DNA from: Desulfoluna limicola
GTDB taxonomy: Bacteria > Desulfobacterota > Desulfobacteria > Desulfobacterales > Desulfolunaceae
Assembly (NCBI RefSeq): GCF_021654575.1
Contig: NZ_AP024488.1
Location: forward strand, 5,855,501 to 5,919,500
Length of the DNA stretch: 64,000 nucleotides
Direction: 5' to 3'
A program made the position numbers and the translations under genes. The notes beneath the pieces were generated by a model. It did not search any database. It was given only the letters and a program-made list of their open reading frames with translations, and was not told where the DNA came from. Of the stretch, positions 42,738-51,608 are shown in pieces (within the stretch, counting starts at the first letter, position 1; every line of letters begins with the position of its first letter).

Positions 42738-44393
42738 GTGGAATCAGTGAACTGGTTGGCGCTTATCTACGGTTTGGTCGGGGGCCTGGGGCTTTTTCTT
42801 TACGGCATGAAAATGATGTCGGAAGGCCTTCAGAAATCAGCGGGCAGCAGCCTGCGAAACATTCTTGAGAAGCTTACCACCAACCGCGTCGTCGGAACCT
42901 TTGTGGGTGTGGTGGTTACAACGATTATTCAAAGCAGTTCCGCCACCACGGTTATGGTGGTGGGGTTCGTCAATGCCGGGCTCATGAACCTGGTGCAGGC
43001 CTTAAGCATCGTTCTCGGTGCCAACGTCGGCACCACGGTTACCGCTCAGCTTATTGCCTTCAAAATAGGCAAGCTTGCGCTTCCCGCCATCGGGATCGGC
43101 GTGTTTATGCGCATGTTTGCCGGCAACAAGAAGTACCACTACTGGGGCGAGGTCCTCATCGGTTTCGGCCTGCTCTTCCTCGGTCTGCAGATCATGAAGG
43201 AAGGCTTTGTCCCTCTGAGGCACAGCGTTCTCTTCCGTGAGGCATTCGTCTCTTTTTCCCACAATCCGATTCTTGCGGTTGTCGCCGGCGCGGTTCTGAC
43301 CATGATTGTTCAGAGCTCTTCGGCCACCATCGGGATTACCGTGGCCCTTGCCACCACCGGGCTCATCGATTACTACGCCGCCTGTGCGCTGGTTCTGGGG
43401 GAAAACATCGGCACCACCATCACCGCTAATCTCGCGGCCATCGGAACCAACCCCACGGCACGGCGCGCGGCCTTCGGTCACTTCCTCATCAATGCCCTCG
43501 GCGTCTGCTACATGCTTGTTTTCCTCAAGTACTTTACGCAGGCAGTGGATGTGATGACCCCGGGAGATCCGAACTTCATCAACGCGGACGGCAATCAGCC
43601 CTATATTGCGCGGCACATCGCCAACCTGCATACGGGGTTCAACATCGTGAACCTCTTCATCTTTATGCCGGTTCTTCATATTCTGGCGCGCATATGTGAA
43701 AAGATCATTCCCGATAAAGGCAACGGGCGGGATGACGCGCTGGTTTTTCTGGACGACTGCCTGATTGAAACCCCGGACTTTGCTGTTTCCCAGGCCCGGA
43801 AAGAGGTGAGCCGCATGTCGGCGCTCTCCCTGGAGATGCTCAAGCTCAGCCGAGACGCCTTTTTTACCCGAGATCAGAAGGTGATCGAGAAGGTGCATGA
43901 GTTGGAGGATACCGTGGATCTTCTGGAAAAAGACATCTCCACCTTCCTGGTGCGTCTTAACCAGGAGCAGATCAGCGCCAACACCTCCCGGGAGCTGAAC
44001 AGCTTGCTCCATGTGCTTCATGACCTTGAAAAAATCGGGGATTATGCCGAGAACATCGTCAATTACACCGACAAGCTTATCGAGAGCGGTATCCGGTTTA
44101 CGGGCGAGGCGATGCAGGAGATGGAAGAGATCTTTGAGGTGGCCATCCGGTTTACGGAAAACGTCATGGCGGCATACAACGCCGGAGGCCTTCCCAAAGA
44201 GATCGACACAGAAGACGAGAACACCATCGACAAGATGCGCAAGCGGTTTAAGAAGAACCACCTCGACCGTTTACAGAACGGCGCCTGCTCCGTTGAGACG
44301 GGCATTCTTTTTGTCGATATCCTGAACAACCTGGAGAAGGCCGGTGACCAGGCTTTTAACATTGCCCAGGTGGTCATGGGAGAGGATAGCTAA
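42738..44393 (+). CDS. Na+/phosphate cotransporter, NptA/PNaS family, with PhoU-like tail
   Basis: A 551-residue membrane transporter. Two inverted Na_Pi_cotrans repeats each contain the QSSSATT motif (IIQSSSATTVMVVGF near residue 63; IVQSSSATIGITVAL near 194) and a following G-x-N-x-GTT (GANVGTTVTAQ; GENIGTTITAN). Eight or so TM helices are followed by a C-terminal PhoU-like helical bundle of 200 residues (VSRMSALSLEMLKLSRDAFF; LNSLLHVLHDLEKIGDYAEN). It would import phosphate driven by Na+, with the PhoU-like part regulating. Start GTG at 42738 after AGGAG. Terminated at 44450. Confidence 0.93.
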   Translation: MESVNWLALIYGLVGGLGLFLYGMKMMSEGLQKSAGSSLRNILEKLTTNRVVGTFVGVVVTTIIQSSSATTVMVVGFVNAGLMNLVQALSIVLGANVGTTVTAQLIAFKIGKLALPAIGIGVFMRMFAGNKKYHYWGEVLIGFGLLFLGLQIMKEGFVPLRHSVLFREAFVSFSHNPILAVVAGAVLTMIVQSSSATIGITVALATTGLIDYYAACALVLGENIGTTITANLAAIGTNPTARRAAFGHFLINALGVCYMLVFLKYFTQAVDVMTPGDPNFINADGNQPYIARHIANLHTGFNIVNLFIFMPVLHILARICEKIIPDKGNGRDDALVFLDDCLIETPDFAVSQARKEVSRMSALSLEMLKLSRDAFFTRDQKVIEKVHELEDTVDLLEKDISTFLVRLNQEQISANTSRELNSLLHVLHDLEKIGDYAENIVNYTDKLIESGIRFTGEAMQEMEEIFEVAIRFTENVMAAYNAGGLPKEIDTEDENTIDKMRKRFKKNHLDRLQNGACSVETGILFVDILNNLEKAGDQAFNIAQVVMGEDS

Positions 44394-44449
44394 GAAGGTG
44401 AAGGTCTTGAAAAAACGATAAGCGATCTTTCTTTTCTCCGTTGTTTTGA

Positions 44450-44482
44450 AAGGCCGGACAGGATTTCTGTCCGGCCTTTTTT
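44450..44482 (+). terminator. Terminator after Na/Pi symporter gene
   Basis: AAGGCCGGACAG and CTGTCCGGCCTT with a 5-nt loop, followed by T residues to 44482. Confidence 0.93.
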
Positions 44483-44777
44483 GGTTCGTGCTCAGGCCAA
44501 CGTCGCCTCCGGTTGGGTCGCCGAAGGCTCACGCCGAGTAGGTACCTTTTGGTCTTGAATACCAGTTATTATGGCGATGTGTTTCTTTTTGGGACAGGAA
44601 TGTGGTTCATTTGTGTCTGATATTGGTGATACGATTTGGCGTTGTTTCAGAGCCATCCTCTATGCTACCATGCGTTGCCGGTTTGTGCCGACAGGGCCAA
44701 CAAACCGTCCGTTTGTGCTGCCTGCCTCTCTGTTCAGGCCGCAGCATTGTCCACCCATGACGCGTTGAAAGGGATCT

Positions 44778-46172
44778 ATGAACAAGAAAAAAGTGGAAAA
44801 GGGCCTGGTCGACACCCTGTGGGGCGTCTTTTCATCGGTCCGGCTCTCTGTTATCGTGCTGACGCTTCTGGCCGTTACCTCCATCATTGGTACGGTGATT
44901 CCCCAGAATGCTTCCCCTGCCGTTTACATGGAGCGGTACGGTGAGGCTGCCTACCGTGTGTTTCATTTTCTCGATATTTTCGATATGTACCACTCCTGGT
45001 GGTTCCAGCTTCTGATGATTCTTCTGGGGGTTAACCTGGTGGTCTGCTCCATCCATCGCCTTCCCGGTGTGTTGAAGATTATTGGAAAAAAGCAGCGCCT
45101 CAACCCTGAGAATTACCGGCGTGCTATCAAGGGGGAGACCTTGGCCATGGACGGAGCGCCCGGCGTGGTGGCCGATGGGCTCGCCCTGCGGTTCAAGTCT
45201 TCCATGGGCCCCTTCACCGTTGTTGAGGAGGGGGAGGGGCGGCTTCTTTTCGCTGAGAAGGGACGCTGGACGCGCATGGGGGTCTATGTGGTTCATGTCA
45301 GCGTGCTTTTGCTCCTTGCCGGCGGCCTGCTCGGGTCCCTGTTCGGGTACGAAGGGTACATGAACATCACCGAAGGGGAGTCGGCCAACGTGGTGACCTT
45401 ACGGGGGTCCAACGCGACGGTTCCCCTTGACTTCAGTATCCGGTGCGATGATTTTGACGTCTCCTTTTATGATACCGGTGCACCCAAGGAGTACCGCTCT
45501 GACCTGGTGGTGGAGGAGGGGGGGCGTGAGCTTCTTTCCAAGCGCATCGTGGTGAACGACCCGCTGCGTTTCAGGGGGGTCAGCTTCTATCAGGCGAGTT
45601 ACGGCATGGCGGCCCCGGAGTCGGTCTCGTTTTCCTTCGCCAGCAAGGCCAGCGGAATGCACTATCCGGCCGAGGGCAAACTCGGGGAGGCCATTGCGAT
45701 CCCCGAAGGGCTGGGGACCTTTACCCCCATGCACTTTGTCAACAATTACCGATTTCGAGGCCATGCCATCGGGGCGACGGTGCTGGGTATTCTTGAGGAA
45801 AAGGGTGGGGGGCCCGTAGAGCTTGCCCTGCCGGTTAAGTTTGCCGGCTTTGACCGCATGAGAGGCGGAGATGTCATCGTCACCGTCGGGGAGTTTGAAA
45901 ACCGGTACTACACTGGGCTGCAGGTGACCAGGGATCCGGGTGTGTGGCTGGTGTACGCGGGGTTTGTTTTCCTTATTGTCGGGTGTTATATCACCTTTTT
46001 TATGAGCCACCAGGGGTTTATGGTGGAGGTGATGCAGGATAAACGGGGCTCTGTGGTGACCCTGTATGGAAACGCAAACAAGAACAAGCTGGGCATGGAG
46101 ATGGTGATTCGACGTCTGACCGAGAAGCTTGAAAAAGAGACCCGCACCCCTGAAAGGCAGGTGAAGAAATGA
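44778..46172 (+). CDS. resB: Cytochrome c biogenesis protein ResB (Ccs1)
   Basis: A 464-residue System II component that works with CcsA/ResC to attach heme to exported cytochromes c. TM helices near the start (VIVLTLLAVTSIIGTVIPQ), around residue 75 (WWFQLLMILLGVNLVVCSIHR), around residue 175 (VSVLLLLAGGLLGSLFGY) and near residue 395 (VYAGFVFLIVGCYITFFMSH), with a large periplasmic domain between the third and fourth, match ResB. Its last codons overlap the ccsB start (46169), so the two are translationally coupled. The partner cytochromes probably include QrcA 1.6 kb downstream. Confidence 0.93.
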   Translation: MNKKKVEKGLVDTLWGVFSSVRLSVIVLTLLAVTSIIGTVIPQNASPAVYMERYGEAAYRVFHFLDIFDMYHSWWFQLLMILLGVNLVVCSIHRLPGVLKIIGKKQRLNPENYRRAIKGETLAMDGAPGVVADGLALRFKSSMGPFTVVEEGEGRLLFAEKGRWTRMGVYVVHVSVLLLLAGGLLGSLFGYEGYMNITEGESANVVTLRGSNATVPLDFSIRCDDFDVSFYDTGAPKEYRSDLVVEEGGRELLSKRIVVNDPLRFRGVSFYQASYGMAAPESVSFSFASKASGMHYPAEGKLGEAIAIPEGLGTFTPMHFVNNYRFRGHAIGATVLGILEEKGGGPVELALPVKFAGFDRMRGGDVIVTVGEFENRYYTGLQVTRDPGVWLVYAGFVFLIVGCYITFFMSHQGFMVEVMQDKRGSVVTLYGNANKNKLGMEMVIRRLTEKLEKETRTPERQVKK

Positions 46173-47011
46173 TGAACAGTTCCCTGATACTTTCCATTAT
46201 CACGTTCGTTTATGGCTTTTCGGCCGTTATGTATATCTCCGCGTGGATCTTTGGAAAGGAGACCCCGGCCAAGATTGCTCGTGTTGTCGGGATCGCGGGA
46301 ATCGCAGGCAACCTGGCCGGATTCCTCCTCCGCTGGTCGGAATCCTACAGCCATGGGTACGGGCATATTCCCCTCTCCAATCTCTATGAATCCCTGATTT
46401 TCTTTGCGCTGACCATCGCCCTTATCTCCATCGTTATCGAGGTTCGTTACCGCAACTACATGATCAGTACCTTTGCCATGCCCCTGGCCTTTATTGCCAT
46501 GGCCTACGCCTCTCTCTCCCCGGGGATCAACGATAAGATCCAGCCCCTGATCCCTGCGTTGAAGAGCAACTGGCTCACTGCTCATGTGGTTACCTGCTTC
46601 CTTGGGTACGCCGGGTTTGCCACCGCCTTCGGTATCGGTGTCATGTACCTCGTGCGGGAGTGTCTGCCGGTGAAGGAGGGGGGGCTGATTTCCCGGCTCC
46701 CCGAAGGCTACATCCTGGATGAGCTGATTCAGAAGACCGTCATGTTCGGCTTCCTGTTTCTGACGGTGGGGATTGTGACCGGGGCCGTCTGGGCCAACTC
46801 GGCGTGGGGCTCCTATTGGACATGGGACCCCAAGGAGACGTGGTCTCTCATCACCTGGTTTGTATACGCTATCATGCTTCACCTGCGTTACGTGCGGGGG
46901 TGGGGTGGTGTTAAAATTGCTGTTATTTCCATTATTGGATTCATGGCGGTGATGTTTACCTATTTTGGTGTGAACTACCTGCCCGGACTTCACAGCTATG
47001 GTAGTATGTAA
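46169..47011 (+). CDS. ccsB: Cytochrome c biogenesis protein CcsB/ResC (CcsA family)
   Basis: A 280-residue membrane protein of the heme-handling CcsA/CcmC superfamily. The Trp-rich WWD motif is GSYWTWDPKETWSLITWF (about residues 210-227). Flanking histidines are in NWLTAHVVTC and the C-terminal YAIMLHLRYVRGW, the heme ligands of the family. Eight TM helices expected. It overlaps resB by 4 nt. This pair transports and ligates heme to CXXCH motifs on the outer side of the membrane. A terminator follows at 47037-47071, so the qrc genes have their own promoter. Confidence 0.94.
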   Translation: MMNSSLILSIITFVYGFSAVMYISAWIFGKETPAKIARVVGIAGIAGNLAGFLLRWSESYSHGYGHIPLSNLYESLIFFALTIALISIVIEVRYRNYMISTFAMPLAFIAMAYASLSPGINDKIQPLIPALKSNWLTAHVVTCFLGYAGFATAFGIGVMYLVRECLPVKEGGLISRLPEGYILDELIQKTVMFGFLFLTVGIVTGAVWANSAWGSYWTWDPKETWSLITWFVYAIMLHLRYVRGWGGVKIAVISIIGFMAVMFTYFGVNYLPGLHSYGSM

Positions 47012-47036
47012 TGCCTGTTAAAACAGGGTGATCATG

Positions 47037-47071
47037 AGCCGCTCTTCCCGAAAGGGGAGGGCGGCTTTTTT
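47037..47071 (+). terminator. Terminator after ccsB
   Basis: AGCCGCTCTTCCC and GGGGAGGGCGGCT pair with a GAAA loop and run into six T residues. Confidence 0.88.
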
Positions 47072-47169
47072 GTTGGCTTTGGGTGGCGTTTGTCTGATTT
47101 TTCATCTTCCACGAGCATGGTTTGGTGGGTAATGTCGTCTTGCTTTGTGGAGGAAAAGGGATCTTTTCA

Positions 47170-47382
47170 TTGACATCAGGGACTTCGTTACTATATAGAA
47201 ACGATGCTAGCAAAGCGCTGTTTTTTAAAATCTCATGCACGTGAAATGGAAGTAAATGCAAGGGGGGCGCCTCGCGTTTCGGATGCGGGGTGTCGGGGTG
47301 CGGGCGACACAAACCAACGGCCGGGAGGGGATTTTGCTTGAAAAAGGTGCCGGATGCTTCACTGGAGCATTTTTCCTTTTTT
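47170..47382 (+). other. Promoter-to-terminator unit without an ORF (possible small RNA)
   Basis: TTGACA at 47170-47175 and TATAGA at 47194-47199 (18-nt spacer; TATATA at 47192 is an alternative) form the best sigma-70-like promoter I see in the window. About 160 nt later the stem ATGCT/AGCAT (47354-47370) is followed by TTTTTCCTTTTTT. No coding frame with a ribosome site lies between. It may be a small RNA or a leader for the qrc operon. The remaining bases to 47806 hold no supported gene. Confidence 0.4.
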
Positions 47383-47806
47383 CAAAAATTCTTCTCCGGG
47401 GTTGGCGGGCACTTGTTTGAATCTGTTCCCTTTGCCACATACTTAACAGGTCTACTCGCCATTTCGGGACAAGGTCGTGAGGCATTCGATGACGCCTCCA
47501 TGCCTTGAAAAAGTGCGTGTGAGAACGTATAAGAAACAGGTCAAAATGGTTTAAAACCGACGCGGGGGGATTGTCGGTTTGCTATACATGGTAGGGCTGC
47601 AAAAAAAAATGACGGGGCAGAAAGTGTCCCGGTTTTTTGCGGGCTTATCATCCACAGGTTCAGAAAGCCGTTAGCACCCGGTACGTGATCAGGGCGCCAG
47701 GGGCTTTTTGTATGTCCGTCCCTCTGGTTTCTTGTCAGGGGGTGGGCGTACCTGAACCACCCGGTGTCGGGTATCTGGTGTTCAACAATTAACACGTGGA
47801 GTTTTC

Positions 47807-48463
47807 ATGAGCCTAACTGGTGAAAAACAGACTGGTCGTGAGCAAACGGGGTCACCCGGTGATTCGGTCAAAAAAGGGGATTCGGGACTGGTAGCCCTCT
47901 TTTTTGTCGTAGGCCTGGCCGCAAGCCTTGCCGTCGGGTGGATCGTCTTCCCCAAGCTTCTCTACTCCAAGAGCGAGCAACCCTTTGACTTCAGTCATGT
48001 CACTCACAACGATGTTGTGGGCGACTGCGAAAGCTGTCACTACTTCCGCGATGACGGAACCTACGCAGGTGTTCCTACCCTTGCGCAGTGCGTGGAGTGT
48101 CACGAAGAGGTGCAGGGAGAGAGTGAAGCCGAAGAGATCTTCGTCAATGAGTATGTGGCCGAGGAAAAAGAGGTCCCCTGGAAGGTTTACTCCAGGCAGC
48201 CCGATTGTGTCTTCTTCTCCCACGCCGCCCATGTGAAAGGGGCGGGGATGGAGTGTGCCGAGTGTCATGGCGACATCGGTGAGTCCGATAGCCTCAAGCC
48301 CTATGAAGAGAACAGGATCACCGGCTACAGCCGTGATATCTGGGGCCAGAACATCGGAGGCTTTAAGAAGAACAGCTGGGATCGCATGAAGATGGACGAC
48401 TGCGGCGCCTGCCACAAGGAGACCATGGGCAGCAAAGGTGCCTGTTTCCAGTGCCACAAGTAG
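47807..48463 (+). CDS. qrcA: Qrc complex multiheme cytochrome c, QrcA
   Basis: A 218-residue membrane-anchored cytochrome. An N-terminal TM helix (LVALFFVVGLAASLAVGWIVF) is followed by a periplasmic domain with five CXXCH sites: CESCH, CVECH, CAECH, CGACH and CFQCH. QrcA of Desulfovibrio vulgaris is described as a hexaheme protein in which one heme site is non-canonical; any sixth site here is not a standard motif. QrcA receives electrons from periplasmic type I cytochrome c3 and passes them to QrcBCD and the menaquinone pool. First gene of the qrcABCD operon; 57 bp before qrcB. Ribosome site GTGGAG. Confidence 0.93.
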   Translation: MSLTGEKQTGREQTGSPGDSVKKGDSGLVALFFVVGLAASLAVGWIVFPKLLYSKSEQPFDFSHVTHNDVVGDCESCHYFRDDGTYAGVPTLAQCVECHEEVQGESEAEEIFVNEYVAEEKEVPWKVYSRQPDCVFFSHAAHVKGAGMECAECHGDIGESDSLKPYEENRITGYSRDIWGQNIGGFKKNSWDRMKMDDCGACHKETMGSKGACFQCHK

Positions 48464-48520
48464 GTTGGACGCCTGTCCGACCCTAATGCGAACGATCAAT
48501 CCTCAAGGGGTGATTCACAT

Positions 48521-50620
48521 ATGAAGATCAACAGGAGACATTTTCTCGCTTTGGGAATGGGAGCCACAGCCGGTACCATGCTTTCTCCTCTTCCCTGGAA
48601 GCTGACGGACGATGTGTCCATCTGGACACAGAATTGGTCCTGGACCCCGGTTCCCGAAATCGGCGAGTACTATTATACAGGGGGCGCTTGCACCCTGTGC
48701 CCCGGCGGCTGCAGCCTTGCGGTTCGTAAAGTGGGCAACCGCGTTGTAAAAATTGAAGGGGCGGAAAACAGCCCCATTAACACCGGCGATCTCTGCGGGG
48801 TAGGCATCTCGGCCACCCAGCTCCTCTATGGCCCTTCCCGCATCGAAGGTCCCATGGTCCGCAGTGGCAAGCGAGGTGAGGGCAAGTGGACGTCGCTCTC
48901 ATGGGAGGACGCCGAAGCCCTTCTGGCGGAAAAACTCGGTGCTGCTTCCGGAAGCGGCGTCGCCGCCCTTTCCGCCACAAAGACGGGCAGCATGGCAGCT
49001 CTGTTTCAGCGCCTGCTGGACACCGTGGGATCCGACCGGTTCCTGACCCTGCCTTCCATCTACGACACCATGGAGCAGGCAATGGCCCTGACCATGGGGC
49101 GTGAGGCCGGAGAGAGCGTCGGTTTCGACATGGAGAATACCGACCTGATCCTTAGCCTCGGCAGCGCCGTTGCCGAAGGGTGGGGGTCTCCGGTACGCAT
49201 GGTGAAAGCCGCGGGCTCTAAAAAGATGATCCAGGTGGAACCTTACCTTTCCACAACCGCCTCCATGGCGGACACCTGGGTGCCCGCCAAACCCGGCACC
49301 GAAGGGGTCTTCGCCCTTTCCGTCGCCGCCGCCATGATCCAGGAAAAACTCTACGATCACATCTTCGTTTCCACTGCCACCGAAGGCTTTGAGCCTTTCA
49401 GCGCCTGGCTTCTTGAAAATTACACCCCGAAAAAAGCCGAAGCCGTGACAGGGGTCTCCCCTGCGCTGGTGAAAAAAGTGGCCGTGGCCTTTGCCGGCGC
49501 ACGCCGCCCTGTGGCTGTCTGCGGCCGAGGCAAAGGGGAAACCCCGGTGAGCCTGGCGGAAACCCTGGCGGTGTTTGCCTTGAACGCCCTTAAGGGGTCT
49601 GTTCAGCGTGACGGCGGGCTGGTAAAGGTGGGGGCACTTCCCTACGCAGTGGCCACGGTTGAATCCGAGGCCATGGGCGAAAAGCTTGCCGCCCTTACCG
49701 AAAAAGGGAACACCGAGCTTCTGATGGACTGGGGCACCAACCCCTTCTACACCCTGGCCAGTTCGGAAAAGGCCAAAGAGGCCCTGGCTTCCATCGGCAC
49801 CATCGTCAGCTTCTCGCCCTACATGGATGAGACCGCGGCCATGGCCGACCTGATCCTGCCTGATCACATGCACTTGGAAAAAATTCAGGATGTGCCCGTG
49901 CGCGCCGGCCTTGAACGCGCCACCGTCACCCTGGCCCAGCCTGCACTGGCTCCGGTGATGGACACCAAGCACACCGGTGACGTGCTCATCAGCGTGGGCG
50001 GTCAACTGGACGAAGGCGGCGACGCCTTTGGCTGGGACGACTACGATAGCTACCTCGAAGAGAGCTGTGGGGACATGTGGGAGACCCTTTCCGAAGAGGG
50101 GCTCTGGCAGGGTGAGATCGCCTGGAAGAAGGGCCTGGAACGCATCCTGGGAACCTCCCAGCGTTTTACCTTCGTGATCCCTGAAGGTCCGGTTTACACG
50201 CCGGCCGAAGGGGCGGAGTCCAGCCTTCCCTACACCCTGGTGCCGAGCTGGTCTCTTCGGATTGCCAGCGGCGCCGTTGCAGACGCACCATTTACCATGA
50301 AGACCATCGAAGACAGGGTCCTCACCAAGGGGATGTCCCATGTGGAGATGCACCCCGCAACCGCTAAGAAAGCGGGGCTCAAGGATGGCGATACCGCCAC
50401 CCTTGCCACGCCTTCCGGGAAAGCGACGGTGAAGGTGACCCTTTTCGAAGGGATGATGCCAGGCACCGTGGCCATGGCCGCAGGCCTGGGACACACCGCC
50501 TTTGACGGGTTTATCGGTGGCAAAGGGGCCAGCTATACCGCCCTTTCCGGCACCATGGTCGACCCGGGAACCGGTTTCAACTGCACCTGGGGTGCCCGGG
50601 CTTCCCTTACCAAAGGGTAG
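48521..50620 (+). CDS. qrcB: Qrc complex molybdopterin-oxidoreductase-like subunit, QrcB
   Basis: A 699-residue protein of the DMSO-reductase superfamily fold, exported by Tat (twin arginine MKINRRHFLALG). A 4Fe-4S site is at CTLCPGGCSL plus GDLC (about residues 59-90). In characterised QrcB no molybdenum is bound, and here the region where a catalytic Ser/Cys/Sec ligand would be shows no obvious ligand, consistent with a structural or electron-transfer role. The C-terminal molybdopterin-binding-like domain is recognisable (VEMHPATAKKAGLKDGDTAT). Shorter than typical formate dehydrogenases. Lies between qrcA and qrcC on the same message. Confidence 0.93.
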   Translation: MKINRRHFLALGMGATAGTMLSPLPWKLTDDVSIWTQNWSWTPVPEIGEYYYTGGACTLCPGGCSLAVRKVGNRVVKIEGAENSPINTGDLCGVGISATQLLYGPSRIEGPMVRSGKRGEGKWTSLSWEDAEALLAEKLGAASGSGVAALSATKTGSMAALFQRLLDTVGSDRFLTLPSIYDTMEQAMALTMGREAGESVGFDMENTDLILSLGSAVAEGWGSPVRMVKAAGSKKMIQVEPYLSTTASMADTWVPAKPGTEGVFALSVAAAMIQEKLYDHIFVSTATEGFEPFSAWLLENYTPKKAEAVTGVSPALVKKVAVAFAGARRPVAVCGRGKGETPVSLAETLAVFALNALKGSVQRDGGLVKVGALPYAVATVESEAMGEKLAALTEKGNTELLMDWGTNPFYTLASSEKAKEALASIGTIVSFSPYMDETAAMADLILPDHMHLEKIQDVPVRAGLERATVTLAQPALAPVMDTKHTGDVLISVGGQLDEGGDAFGWDDYDSYLEESCGDMWETLSEEGLWQGEIAWKKGLERILGTSQRFTFVIPEGPVYTPAEGAESSLPYTLVPSWSLRIASGAVADAPFTMKTIEDRVLTKGMSHVEMHPATAKKAGLKDGDTATLATPSGKATVKVTLFEGMMPGTVAMAAGLGHTAFDGFIGGKGASYTALSGTMVDPGTGFNCTWGARASLTKG

Positions 50621-50680
50621 GCTTGTCCCGGCAGCGGCCGGTGAACATCTGACGAAAACCCATCTCATACGAGGTTTTTC

Positions 50681-51502
50681 ATGAATACGGAATCAAACGA
50701 AACGAGGGCGAAGAAATTCGGCATGGTCATAGACCTCGACAAGTGCACCGGCTGCGGATCCTGCATGGTGGCTTGTTCGTCCGAAAACAACGTCCCCGTA
50801 AGGAAAGACGAAAGCGATAAGCTTTTAAGCACCACCTGGATCCGGGTCTACCGCGTCACCAACGGCAAGGCGTTTCCCGACACCGAGATCTGTTACTTCC
50901 CCCGGCCCTGCATGCACTGCGGTGGCAAAGGGGATCACGGGCACTCGCCCTGCGTGTCGGTGTGCCCCGCCACAGCAACGGACTACGATTACACAACCGG
51001 CATTGTAAGCCAGATCTACACCCGCTGCTTCGGCTGCCGGTACTGCATGGCTGCCTGCCCATACCACGCACGTTATTTCAACTGGTGGGATCCGGTCTGG
51101 CCTGCAAAGCTGGAAGAGGGCCTTTCTCCGGATGTCTCCCCGCGTATGCGCGGCGTCGTGGAAAAATGCAGCTTCTGCTTCCACCGATACCAACTGGCCC
51201 GAGACAAGGCCTACCTGGAAGAGCGTGACGTGGAGGAGATGGAGTACCAGACCGCCTGTACCCAGGCATGTCCTTCGGGAGCCATCGTCTTTGGTGACCT
51301 CGACAACCCCGACCATGAAGTCTACACCCTGAAGAAGGACAAGCGCGCTTTCCGTCTTCTGGAGCGACTCCACACCAACCCCAAGGTCTACTACCTCTCC
51401 AACCGTGAGTGGGTGAGACGGGCCGGTGACAACTACCTGGGTGACGAGGAAACGACCAAAGGGCCCGGTGCTTATGAACTCAAAGGCACCGGCGGGCACT
51501 AA
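50681..51502 (+). CDS. qrcC: Qrc complex iron-sulfur subunit, QrcC
   Basis: A 273-residue periplasmic-side ferredoxin-like subunit. Cysteine groups: CTGCGSCMVAC (residue 21 on), CMHCGGKGDHGHSPCVSVC (about 77), CFGCRYCMAAC (about 112), and CSFC with CTQAC (about 160-200), enough for three or four [4Fe-4S]/[3Fe-4S] clusters as in NrfC/PsrB proteins. No Tat signal of its own, so it is probably exported with QrcB. It links QrcB and QrcA to the quinone-site subunit QrcD. Gap of 60 bp to qrcB and 106 bp to qrcD. Confidence 0.94.
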   Translation: MNTESNETRAKKFGMVIDLDKCTGCGSCMVACSSENNVPVRKDESDKLLSTTWIRVYRVTNGKAFPDTEICYFPRPCMHCGGKGDHGHSPCVSVCPATATDYDYTTGIVSQIYTRCFGCRYCMAACPYHARYFNWWDPVWPAKLEEGLSPDVSPRMRGVVEKCSFCFHRYQLARDKAYLEERDVEEMEYQTACTQACPSGAIVFGDLDNPDHEVYTLKKDKRAFRLLERLHTNPKVYYLSNREWVRRAGDNYLGDEETTKGPGAYELKGTGGH

Positions 51503-51608
51503 AGGCGCTTCCGCATTGTACATGACAGACGCCCGAAGCCATGGGCGTTTAAAAAAATCTCTAAATGGCCGCCTTTGTTTACATCGAGGCGGCGAGGGGT
51601 AAGGATTT

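Noticed and set aside
47012..47806. tmRNA or 6S RNA in the gap before qrcA
   Set aside because: The GGGGGGCGCC stretch looked like a tmRNA 5' end, but the matching 3' acceptor end with CCA and a tag frame were not found; no closed 6S-like duplex could be drawn.
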